A stretch of DNA of 7,346 bases, from contig RGUK01000065.1 of assembly GCA_010027825.1 (NCBI GenBank), positions 1 to 7,346 on the forward strand. The letters run 5' to 3'. Under the pieces are notes generated by a model, which was not told the DNA's origin, searched no databases, and saw nothing but the letters and a program-made list of their open reading frames with translations. Both the position numbers and the translations under genes were made by a program. Positions 1-7,346 of the stretch are shown one piece after another (position 1 is the stretch's first letter; every line of letters starts with the position of its first letter). This DNA is from a bacterium. Lineage in GTDB: Bacteria > Dependentiae > Babeliae > Babeliales > RVW-14.

Positions 1-629
1 ACGTTCTTCTGCAGTCCTTCCAGCACCCGTAGAATAATGTCGTCAAAATCAAGACAGCGAGCCGATGCCTTTTCCGCTTCGTATTGCAGATAAATCTCGC
101 GCAGCATGGGCAGGGTGCCAATTTCCATGGCAACTGCATTGTTGGCGCCGCTAGCAAGGCGGTTTTTGTGCCGTGAAATCGCATAGGTGATCTGGGAGGC
201 AGTAATGTGCTTTGCCAGCGCATACTGCTTAATAATTTTTTTGATCAGGTCTTGTTGGTCGTCGGCATCCATGATGGTGAACTGCTGGTGGGCCGTAAGG
301 GTTGGGTAACTGCGCAACAGCTGCAAGCAATAGGAGTGAAAGGTGCCGATAAAAGGGAGCCGCTGACTGCCCTCAAATAGGTGGTGCAAGCGCTCTTTCA
401 TCTCGCCTGCGGCTTTGTTGGTAAAGGTGAGCGCGACGATGTGGTGGGGTGCAACCCCTTGGTTAGCGATCAGGTGAGCGATGCGCGTCGTGATGACACG
501 CGTTTTGCCTGAGCCGGCGCCGGCAATAATGAGCAGGGCCTCTCGGTCGTGCAAGACAGCAGCACGTTGTTGTTCATTCAGACCGCTATTGATAAGAGAC
601 TGTAGGTGGGGTAACGATGGTGAAATCAT
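1..629 (-). CDS. uvrD: UvrD/PcrA-type superfamily 1 DNA helicase, N-terminal part (3' end outside window)
   Basis: ATP-dependent 3'-5' DNA helicase of superfamily 1A, the family that acts in nucleotide excision repair, mismatch repair and clearing of replication blocks. The visible 209 residues hold, in order: the Q-motif region LNEQQRAAV (17-25), Walker A AGAGSGKT (36-43), motif Ia TFTNKAAGEMKER (68-80), GTFHS (95-99) and LDFDD (193-197), all in the spacing seen in PcrA/UvrD. Walker B and the later motifs lie beyond the window, so UvrD, PcrA and Rep cannot be told apart. The ATG at 629 follows the stop of the upstream translocase pseudogene by one base (TAGCATG). No Shine-Dalgarno sequence is visible in the usual place, so translation was probably coupled to the upstream gene. 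The family is certain; the exact member is inferred. Confidence 0.93.
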   Translation of the reverse strand, partial: MISPSLPHLQSLINSGLNEQQRAAVLHDREALLIIAGAGSGKTRVITTRIAHLIANQGVAPHHIVALTFTNKAAGEMKERLHHLFEGSQRLPFIGTFHSYCLQLLRSYPTLTAHQQFTIMDADDQQDLIKKIIKQYALAKHITASQITYAISRHKNRLASGANNAVAMEIGTLPMLREIYLQYEAEKASARCLDFDDIILRVLEGLQKN

Positions 630-630
630 G

Positions 631-1912
631 CTAATCAATAATCTTTTTCTTGGCGATTAATTCGCTATTTTTTGTACCCAGGTACCAGGCAATGCTTGCC
701 CACAGGCCGCACATGCCCATGGCGACCAGTGGACCGACTGCCATGAGCGTTGCCGTGGAATTAAAGAAGGTATTGATGCTGGCCCCCATCGCGAAAAAGC
801 CGCGGTAGCCAAAGCCATCAATCCAACTTTTTGCTTTAAATTTGATGTCTAAACTAGTTGGGATGTAGAGCGTTTCTTTGCATGGTGTGTTCAGCGCGTA
901 ACTCAATCCCTTCAGAATCACGATAGCGCCAAAGAGCACCCACAGATGGGGGAAGTGCCAGACGTAAGCGATGATGCCCATCACGAGCAGTGGAAACGCA
1001 ACCATGCAAGCGCGTACGCCGAAGTTACGCATAAAAAAGCTAGAGCCGATCAGGGCAAATACCAGAGCCACCAGGTTAGTGGTTTGTACGAGTGAGCCCG
1101 TGAAGGTAGCCATCTGCTCAAGGGTAGTGAAATGTTCTTGCACGCGGTGCATAATTTGGTACTCGAGCATGGCACTTACCATGGTGTACAGGGCGGAGGT
1201 AGGGACGGGTGAGGACAAGCCGCAAGCCCTCAATCGGTCCGGTAGGGCGCTTGGACTTTTCAACGGTGATAATCTGCGGGTTAAAGATGACCAGTGCACG
1301 TACGATAGCGATGATGGCGAACATGCAGAGGCCAGCACCACAGATAAGGAGGGGAACGCCAAAATGCTTGGCATTTTTAGCAAACTCAGGGCCGACAATT
1401 GAGCCGGTCTGGGTAACAGCCATGATAAGCGGGTAGCAGCGCTTAGCGCTTTCCGTCTTGGTGCTGCTGGCAACAAATGACCAAAACAGCGCCAGCATGA
1501 GCATAATGAAACTTTCAATGCCGATGTAAAAAATCCAACCGGTTAGCCCCCATTGTGTTGCCTTGGCTGCTGCTAGGCCGGTAGCAGGATGCGCTAAGGC
1601 GTAGGAAAGGCCGAGGAAGAGCGACCCGTACAGGCTGCAGAAAATGTAAAACAGCTGGTGTTTTTCGACCACATCGACCAAAAAGCCGTACAGCAGGGTG
1701 AGCGGGATCATGACCAAGAATGAGGCAATTTTGGCGCTTGGCAGGTAAAAAGTGCCGACAAAATGCATGAACACAATTTCTTTGAGCGGTCGCAGCATCG
1801 AATAGGTGCCGATAAAGGCAAAGGAAATCAGCGAGAGCAGGCCAAAGTGGCGTATCTCTTTGCCGGTAATATCGCCCCACAGGACGTGGACAAGCTTGTG
1901 CATAATGTTCAT
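631..1912 (-). pseudogene. tlc: ATP/ADP translocase (Tlc/NTT family), third tandem copy, frameshifted
   Basis: Membrane nucleotide transporter related to the intact copy at 2001-3302. The first frame runs from the ATG at 1912 and aligns with that copy through GPIEGLR and PYL; it then becomes unrelated and stops at 1118. Homology resumes in another frame at ALYTMVSAMLEYQ and continues to the TAG at 631. Compared with the middle copy, 20 bases are missing between the codons for PYL and SALY (junction at 1195-1198). This removes about seven residues from the start of the seventh membrane helix and shifts the frame. The rest is well preserved: RPLKE with K44, GIESF, and PTSLDIKFKAKSWIDGFG near the C terminus. 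The GGRxxKxGG motif has become GYRGFFAMGA, without its lysine. The start has only a weak ribosome site. A sequencing or assembly error is possible but less likely for a 20-base gap. The stop lies one base before the helicase start. Confidence 0.85.
1195..1198 (-). other. Junction of a 20-bp frameshifting deletion in the third translocase copy
   Basis: Aligned by eye on the minus strand, the middle copy reads CCATACCTG, then codons for MGILGIS, then ACCTTGTAC. The third copy reads CCCTACCTCCGCCCTGTAC. Matching TAC and CT on the left and CC, GCC, CTG, TAC on the right leaves exactly 20 bases unaccounted for, which is not a multiple of three. The exact junction is ambiguous within the four bases given because CTCC can be assigned to either side. 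Confidence 0.75.
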
Positions 1913-1944
1913 GGTGCTAACAACTTTTTTCTAATAAACACAAT

Positions 1945-1975
1945 AAAAAAGGGGCCGGTCGTCTAACCCGGCCCC
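1945..1975 (-). terminator. Intrinsic terminator after the middle translocase
   Basis: On the minus strand an 8-bp perfect GC stem, GGGGCCGG (1975-1968) with CCGGCCCC (1958-1951), encloses a 9-base loop and is followed at once by six T residues (1950-1945). There is no T run on the plus-strand side, so it acts only on minus-strand transcripts. It lies 25 bases after the stop of the middle translocase and 32 bases before the ATG of the broken third copy, so the third copy and the helicase gene depend on read-through or on an unrecognised promoter. Confidence 0.88.
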
Positions 1976-2000
1976 AAACACTTATGATTGTATCAGCTAA

Positions 2001-3302
2001 TTACTGAACAATCTCGTTTTCGCGTGTTAGGCGATCGTTAGTTCTGCCAACGTACATGGCAATCATAATCCAAACGCCAACAATGCCAAGCGAAATTAAT
2101 GAACCGTACAACATCAAGTCGGTCATTGTGGTGAACATGGCGTTAATGCCAGAACCACCAGCTTTTGCGGAGCGGCCGCCAAAGCCGTCAATCCAGCTCT
2201 TAGCTTTGAACTTTACGTCTTTGCTGGTTGGAATCCACATAATTTCTTTGCATGGGTTGTTCAATGCGTAGCTCAAGCCCTTAATCGCAACCATAGCGCC
2301 GAAAAGGCCCCACAGTGATGGGAACAGCATGGTGTATACAACCACGCCAGCTACGGTTACCGGGAACATAACCAAGCAGAACGTCAGACCGAAGCGACGA
2401 ATGAAGAAGCTGGTACCAACGAAAGCAAATGCAAGCGCAAGCAAGTTTGTTGCTTGGCCGAACATGCCCAGGAATTCGGTAACGCTTTCTACGGTGCTGA
2501 AGCTTTCATCAGCGATGAACTTCATTTGGTAGTCAAGTACGGTGCCAACAACTTCGTACAAGGTGGAAATACCAAGAATACCCATCAGGTATGGTTTGCT
2601 GAAGAGCAAGCGAAGACCTTCTACCGGACCGGTTGCTTTCTTTTCCTTGCTAGGTGACTCTACAGCCGAGGCTGGGTATGCACGTACGAACAGGTGTACC
2701 ATCAGCACAACCATCATAATGCTGCAGCTAACGATAGCTGCAAGACCTGGCATGCCGATGCGGCTTGCATGGGTTGCCAGTGTAGGGCCAGTAATCGAAC
2801 CGATTTGCGCACCTGCAATAATCAGTGCATAACCGCGCTTAGCTGTTGCTTGATCGGTGCTGCTGTTCACGAAAGACCAGAACAGAGAAACTACCAAGGA
2901 GCCGAAGCTTTCAATGCCCAGGTAAATAACCCATCCCAATACGCGAGAAGGATCTGCAACGGTGTTTGCAAGACCAATAGTTGGGTGCGTCAGCAGGTAT
3001 GCAATCAGCAGGAAAAGCGTTGCGTAACCAGTACAGATAACATAAAACAGGTTTTGCTTAGCGAAAATGTCTACCAGTTTTGAGTAGAACATAATCAATG
3101 GGATGATGAAGAAGAAAGAGGCCATTTTTGCGTAAGGGATGTAGGCTTTTCCTACAATACGCATGAACAAAGCGTCTTTGATGGGTCTCATCAACCAGTA
3201 GCTACCAATGATGAACAAGAACGTCATCGACAGCATGGTAAAGCGTTTAATCTCATCTCCGGAGAGGTTGCCCCAGAGCGCTCGTGCTAATCGAGAAAAC
3301 AT
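2001..3302 (-). CDS. tlc: ATP/ADP translocase (Tlc/NTT nucleotide transporter), middle tandem copy
   Basis: Integral membrane nucleotide exchanger, in this family typically swapping host ATP for bacterial ADP. It has 433 residues, shorter than the roughly 500 of rickettsial Tlc1, with about a dozen hydrophobic helices. Family landmarks by eye: RPIKDA after helix 1 (K42), GIESF (E131), LDYQMK in helix 7 (D257), KGLSYALNNPCKEIMWIPTS (341-360), and FKAKSWIDGFGGRSAKAGGS (365-384, K380). These resemble the KD, VEGVWK, SKGVKYSLFDATKNMAYIP and GGRLGKSGG segments of rickettsial Tlc1 as I recall it. Charged residues at such positions are needed for transport in characterised NTTs. The ATG at 3302 has a near-perfect ribosome site. 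Phe, Tyr and Asn are mostly TTC, TAC and AAC, unlike the neighbouring copies, which suggests high expression. Family certain; ATP/ADP specificity inferred. Confidence 0.93.
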   Translation of the reverse strand: MFSRLARALWGNLSGDEIKRFTMLSMTFLFIIGSYWLMRPIKDALFMRIVGKAYIPYAKMASFFFIIPLIMFYSKLVDIFAKQNLFYVICTGYATLFLLIAYLLTHPTIGLANTVADPSRVLGWVIYLGIESFGSLVVSLFWSFVNSSTDQATAKRGYALIIAGAQIGSITGPTLATHASRIGMPGLAAIVSCSIMMVVLMVHLFVRAYPASAVESPSKEKKATGPVEGLRLLFSKPYLMGILGISTLYEVVGTVLDYQMKFIADESFSTVESVTEFLGMFGQATNLLALAFAFVGTSFFIRRFGLTFCLVMFPVTVAGVVVYTMLFPSLWGLFGAMVAIKGLSYALNNPCKEIMWIPTSKDVKFKAKSWIDGFGGRSAKAGGSGINAMFTTMTDLMLYGSLISLGIVGVWIMIAMYVGRTNDRLTRENEIVQ

Positions 3303-3306
3303 ACAG

Positions 3307-3313
3307 TCCTCCT
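3307..3313 (-). promoter_or_regulatory. Strong Shine-Dalgarno site of the middle translocase
   Basis: The minus strand reads AGGAGGACTGTATG: seven bases of near-full complementarity to the 16S 3' end, four bases before the ATG at 3302. It is the best ribosome site in the window and fixes the start codon. Confidence 0.88.
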
Positions 3314-3382
3314 GAAAATAGTGAAAATGATTGTTTCAATCGTTAAAAGCTTTTCTGTTCCGTGAAAAGGCAGCGGATTGCC

Positions 3383-3411
3383 ATTCTAGCACGACAGCTC
3401 AAAAAGGCCAA
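3383..3411 (-). promoter_or_regulatory. Candidate sigma70-type promoter of the middle translocase
   Basis: The minus strand holds TTGGCC (3411-3406, 4 of 6 matches to TTGACA), a 17-base spacer, and TAGAAT (3388-3383, 5 of 6 matches to TATAAT). Transcription would start near 3376 and give a leader of about 73 bases. The leader can form a small GATTG-AAA-CAATC hairpin and contains three TTTTCA repeats. The -10 box lies in the 9-mer GCTAGAATG, which recurs in the promoter candidate of the first translocase. Confidence 0.6.
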
Positions 3412-3418
3412 TAGTAGC

Positions 3419-4753
3419 CTACTCAATGAGCTTATTCTGCGCCACGGTCTTGTTAAATGTTTTACCAACAACGGCTGCAAGCCCTATCCAGAGAGCAATG
3501 ACGCCCAACGTGAAGCCACCAGCAAGCGTTAGTGCTGGACCAACCATGCCGTTGACGATGGAGCCGGATGCTTTAGCAAAACGCTTACCAAACATGTCAA
3601 TCCAGGCTTTGGATTTATATTTGATGGCGCGTGAGGTTGGAATGTAGAGAGCTTCCTTGGTTGGTTGATTAAGCGCGTAGCCGAGCGCTTTTGCAATAAG
3701 CATCACGTAAAAAATGGTCCATAGCGTTGGGTGGAGCAAGTACCAGGCGACAAAAATACCAATCCCCAGCGGGTAGCAGATAAGTGCTGAGCGGATGCCA
3801 AAGGTACGGTGGAAAAAGGACGTACCCACAAGGCCGAAGAAGCAGGAAATTGCTTGTACCGCAAAGCCGAATTCAAACAAGAAGCGGTTCACGCGTCCCG
3901 GATCGGCAAACGTCTCTTTTGCCAGCAACATCATTTGAAAGCCCATAATAGTTGAGGCAACTTCTTGCAACAAGATAAGCCCGAAAATGCTCATAACATA
4001 CGGGTGGGTGAAAAGCAGCATCAGACCGCTTAAGAAGTTAACGGGCTCGGCTGATTTTTCAGTTTTTTCTTCCAAATGATCACTATAGCCTTTCAGCTGG
4101 GCGGTGCCTACCAGCTTGGTGAGCGCGTAAACGGTGCCGGCGATCATAACAAAGAGCAGGACTGATATAAGCGCAATGAGCGGTACGCGCTGTGCATATT
4201 GTGTCGTGTCATAAGCAAGCACGTTGCCCAGCACGGTGAACAAGAAGCCGCCCAGCTGGCTGCCAAAGATGATCAGGCCGTAGCCTTTCTTGGCCGATTC
4301 AGGGGTGGCGACGTCGTTTACAAACGACCAATAGAGCGTGAGCCCCAAGTCAACATAACTTTCGCAGAAAATATAGAAAGCCCAACCAATAATACGGGTT
4401 GGATCAACTTGGGCATTTGCCACACCAATGCTTGGATGGTTGAGAAAATACACAAACACCAGTCCAAGCACGGTGTAGACACCTATAAACAAATAAATCA
4501 GTTTTTCTTTAGTAAACGCATCCACCAAGCGCGAGTATAAAAGCACGATGGGGAAAAAGAGCGTTACCGACGCTACCTTTACATAAGGAAGGTACAGCGG
4601 CCCCACAGTATTGATGAAAATACTATCTTTAAGCGTTTTAAGTGGCCACCATGATCCAATCAGGAAGAAGAAGCCAGCTGCAAGAAGGGCATATTTTTTG
4701 AGCTCTTCACCGTGAAGATTGCCCCACAAAGCTCGGATAATTTTGTTAGCCAT
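3419..4753 (-). CDS. tlc: ATP/ADP translocase-like nucleotide transporter (Tlc/NTT family), first tandem copy
   Basis: Integral membrane nucleotide transporter of 444 residues, paralogous along its length to the middle copy. Shared landmarks: LWGNLHGEELKKY at the N terminus, LKTLKDS (K42), FCESY (E131), PESAKKGYGLI, LVGTSFFHRTFG, ALGYALNQPTKEALYIPTS (356-374), and YKSKAWIDMFGKRFAKASGS (379-398, K394). The helix-7 acidic residue of the middle copy (D257) is glycine here (G271), and the loop before helix 7 is longer and charged (KGYSDHLEEKTEKS). The substrate could therefore differ from plain ATP/ADP. I chose the ATG at 4753 because the homology with the other copies begins there. An in-frame extension to 4885 would run through a terminator and overlap a -10 box. 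The ribosome site is weak (AAGAG, three bases from the ATG). It is the first gene after atpC but is separated from it by a terminator. Confidence 0.92.
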   Translation of the reverse strand: MANKIIRALWGNLHGEELKKYALLAAGFFFLIGSWWPLKTLKDSIFINTVGPLYLPYVKVASVTLFFPIVLLYSRLVDAFTKEKLIYLFIGVYTVLGLVFVYFLNHPSIGVANAQVDPTRIIGWAFYIFCESYVDLGLTLYWSFVNDVATPESAKKGYGLIIFGSQLGGFLFTVLGNVLAYDTTQYAQRVPLIALISVLLFVMIAGTVYALTKLVGTAQLKGYSDHLEEKTEKSAEPVNFLSGLMLLFTHPYVMSIFGLILLQEVASTIMGFQMMLLAKETFADPGRVNRFLFEFGFAVQAISCFFGLVGTSFFHRTFGIRSALICYPLGIGIFVAWYLLHPTLWTIFYVMLIAKALGYALNQPTKEALYIPTSRAIKYKSKAWIDMFGKRFAKASGSIVNGMVGPALTLAGGFTLGVIALWIGLAAVVGKTFNKTVAQNKLIE

Positions 4754-4784
4754 ATCTCTTGTAGAAAAAGGAAGGGTAAGAAAT

Positions 4785-4811
4785 AAAAAACCCGGAGCCT
4801 TCAGACTCCGG
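4785..4811 (-). terminator. Intrinsic terminator or attenuator between atpC and the first translocase
   Basis: On the minus strand CCGGAG (4811-4806) pairs with CTCCGG (4797-4792) around an 8-base loop. One G and then six T residues (4790-4785) follow. It can end the atpDC transcript. A good promoter lies upstream of it and downstream of atpC, and only 31 bases separate it from the translocase ATG, so it also stands inside the likely leader of the translocase message. Confidence 0.8.
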
Positions 4812-4856
4812 CATGCTGAGGTAGAGGCTTTCTCAAATAGACCATCTACATGCAAC

Positions 4857-4885
4857 ATTCTAGCCTGTCGGCCCGGGAACGTCAA
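4857..4885 (-). promoter_or_regulatory. Near-consensus sigma70-type promoter of the first translocase
   Basis: The minus strand shows TTGACG (4885-4880, 5 of 6 matches to TTGACA), a 17-base spacer, and TAGAAT (4862-4857, 5 of 6 matches to TATAAT). It is the best promoter match I found in the window. Transcription would start near 4850, giving a leader of roughly 97 bases that contains the 4785-4811 terminator. The bases GCTAGAATG are shared with the promoter of the middle translocase. Confidence 0.65.
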
Positions 4886-4939
4886 TGCGGACTTTGGAGT
4901 CGAGCGGTTTTCTTATGCAAACTGCATTTTAGAAAATGT

Positions 4940-5191
4940 CTACTGGTCAACAATCAGGACGGCTTGATTCTTAGTTATGTAGAAAATGCCCTGTTGGGCG
5001 GTGAAGGCAGTCGGCTCTGCCTGGCCGGGCTGTTTATAGAGGACTGCGCTTTTGTGTTTCACCAGCGAGGCCAAGGGGGCGTGGTCGTAGCCAACGAAGA
5101 AAGTGCCGCTGGGGCTTTGAACCTCAATCCATTCAACCTGTACGGTTTTGCTTTCCTGCGGCGTGCTAATGGTAAATGAGATCAGGCTCAT
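4940..5191 (-). CDS. atpC: ATP synthase F1 epsilon subunit, short form
   Basis: Central-stalk subunit of F1Fo ATP synthase that links the gamma rotor to the c-ring. The 83 residues match only the N-terminal beta-sandwich. VEWIEVQSPSGTFFVGYDHAPL corresponds in shortened form to the usual segment ending GHAPL, here with D for G (DHAPL at 36-40). AQQGIFYI and AVLIVDQ match the last strands. The C-terminal two-helix domain, which inhibits ATP hydrolysis in many bacteria, is absent: the usual length is about 130-140 residues. A natural short epsilon is known in green sulfur bacteria. The gene follows atpD by 12 bases, the standard order. Its ATG at 5191 has only AGGA ten bases upstream. Family call is by pattern and neighbourhood; I see no frameshift that would restore a longer tail. 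Confidence 0.85.
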   Translation of the reverse strand: MSLISFTISTPQESKTVQVEWIEVQSPSGTFFVGYDHAPLASLVKHKSAVLYKQPGQAEPTAFTAQQGIFYITKNQAVLIVDQ

Positions 5192-5203
5192 GAGGCATTA
5201 TTC

Positions 5204-6835
<1,632 letters not shown>

Positions 6836-6884
6836 TTAGGCTTGCTCCACCTTTACAAGAACATTGAATGCATTGACCACTTTT

Positions 6885-6890
6885 AGGAAG
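6885..6890 (+). promoter_or_regulatory. Shine-Dalgarno site of secA
   Basis: AGGAAG lies six bases before the ATG at 6897 and fixes the secA start. Confidence 0.75.
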
Positions 6891-6896
6891 CAAAGC

Positions 6897-7346
6897 ATGA
6901 TAGCTACTATTCTCGCGAAAATTTTTGGTACCCAGAATGAACGGGAGCTGCGTGCGCTCCAGCCGTTGGTTGCAAAAATCAATGAGTTGGAGGCCTCGGT
7001 GCAGCCGTTGAGTGATAGTGAGCTGGCAGGTAAGACCAATGAATTTAAAGAGCGCCTTGCGCGTGGGGCTCGCTTAGATCAACTATTGCCCGAAGCATTT
7101 GCCGTCGCACGCGAAGGTAGCCGTCGTATTCTTGGCATGCGCCACTTTGACGTACAATTGATTGGTGGCATGGTGCTTCATGCGGGCAAAATTGCAGAAA
7201 TGCGTACGGGTGAAGGTAAAACGCTAGTTGCAACGCTTCCGCTCTATCTGAATGCGCTTGCTGGCAAGGGAGCTCACCTGGTTACGGTTAACGATTACCT
7301 GGTTAAGCGTGATGCTGAGTGGATGGGCCAACTCTACAATTTCTTG
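6897..7346 (+). CDS. secA: Preprotein translocase ATPase SecA, N-terminal part (3' end outside window)
   Basis: Motor ATPase of the general secretion pathway, pushing unfolded preproteins through SecYEG at the inner membrane. The 150 visible residues begin with the typical [18 protein letters not shown] and the helical segment with [17 protein letters not shown] (38-54). [20 protein letters not shown] (64-83) is next, followed by [19 protein letters not shown] (84-102), Walker A TGEGKT (104-109), and [14 protein letters not shown] (131-144), where most SecA proteins have LARRDAEWMG. No lesion is seen in the visible part. It diverges from atpD with 217 bases between the two start codons. No in-frame upstream start is needed, since the ribosome site at 6885-6890 is well placed. 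Confidence 0.97.
   Translation, partial: MIATILAKIFGTQNERELRALQPLVAKINELEASVQPLSDSELAGKTNEFKERLARGARLDQLLPEAFAVAREGSRRILGMRHFDVQLIGGMVLHAGKIAEMRTGEGKTLVATLPLYLNALAGKGAHLVTVNDYLVKRDAEWMGQLYNFL

Noticed and set aside
1118..1200. Programmed frameshifting or two separate proteins from the third translocase copy
   Set aside because: About seven residues of a membrane helix are missing at the junction, and no slippery sequence or internal ribosome site is visible.
971..1402. 143-codon plus-strand open frame inside the third translocase copy, and similar plus-strand frames elsewhere
   Set aside because: They are antisense shadows of clear minus-strand genes, with no family pattern of their own.
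4746..4814. 22-residue minus-strand ORF overlapping the terminator and ending across the start codon of the first translocase
   Set aside because: No ribosome site and no recognisable sequence; its overlap is expected by chance in a T-rich leader.
4754..4885. In-frame N-terminal extension of the first translocase starting at 4885
   Set aside because: It has no counterpart in the other copies, lacks a ribosome site, overlaps the -10 box and passes through the terminator hairpin; homology begins at the ATG at 4753.
4920..4937. Short hairpins just after atpC (CATTTT/AAAATG and ATGCA/TGCAT)
   Set aside because: AT-rich stems without a following T run; not credible terminators compared with the one at 4785-4811.

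Overview
The window reads as a piece of chromosome from an obligately host-dependent, energy-parasitic bacterium. Three tandem genes of the nucleotide transporter (ATP/ADP translocase, Tlc/NTT) family sit directly behind the genes for the beta and epsilon subunits of F-type ATP synthase. They are flanked by two housekeeping genes, a UvrD/PcrA-type helicase and secA. The transporters are short for the family (433-444 residues). Base composition looks roughly balanced, and normal stop codons are used. Tandem short Tlc proteins fit Candidatus Dependentiae (TM6) best in my judgement; Chlamydiae, Rickettsiales or another intracellular lineage cannot be excluded from sequence alone. The lineage is inference.

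Layout, left to right. 1-629 (-): N-terminal part of a UvrD/PcrA helicase, cut by the window edge. 631-1912 (-): third translocase copy, broken by an apparent 20-bp deletion near 1195-1198 that shifts the frame. 1945-1975 (-): strong intrinsic terminator. 2001-3302 (-): intact middle translocase with an excellent ribosome binding site and a good sigma70-type promoter at 3383-3411. 3419-4753 (-): intact first translocase. Upstream of it lie an intrinsic terminator (4785-4811) and, further upstream, a near-consensus promoter (4857-4885), so that promoter must be read through the terminator. 4940-5191 (-): short epsilon subunit. 5204-6679 (-): beta subunit. 6680-6896: divergent intergenic region with a candidate atpD promoter and small inverted repeats. 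6897-7346 (+): start of secA, cut by the window edge.

How the genes fit together: atpD-atpC encode the catalytic head subunit and the rotor-regulatory subunit of ATP synthase, while the Tlc proteins are expected to exchange bacterial ADP for host ATP or to import other nucleotides. The locus therefore combines making ATP and taking it from the host. The minus-strand run is probably three transcription segments: atpDC; first translocase; middle translocase with read-through into the broken copy and uvrD. No gene-free stretch exceeds 300 bases, and I saw no tRNA, rRNA, CRISPR array, insertion sequence or phage gene.

I found no wholly new system. The best leads are the possible transcription attenuator in front of the first translocase, the apparently recent inactivation of the third copy, the detached atpDC pair, and an epsilon subunit lacking its inhibitory C-terminal domain.
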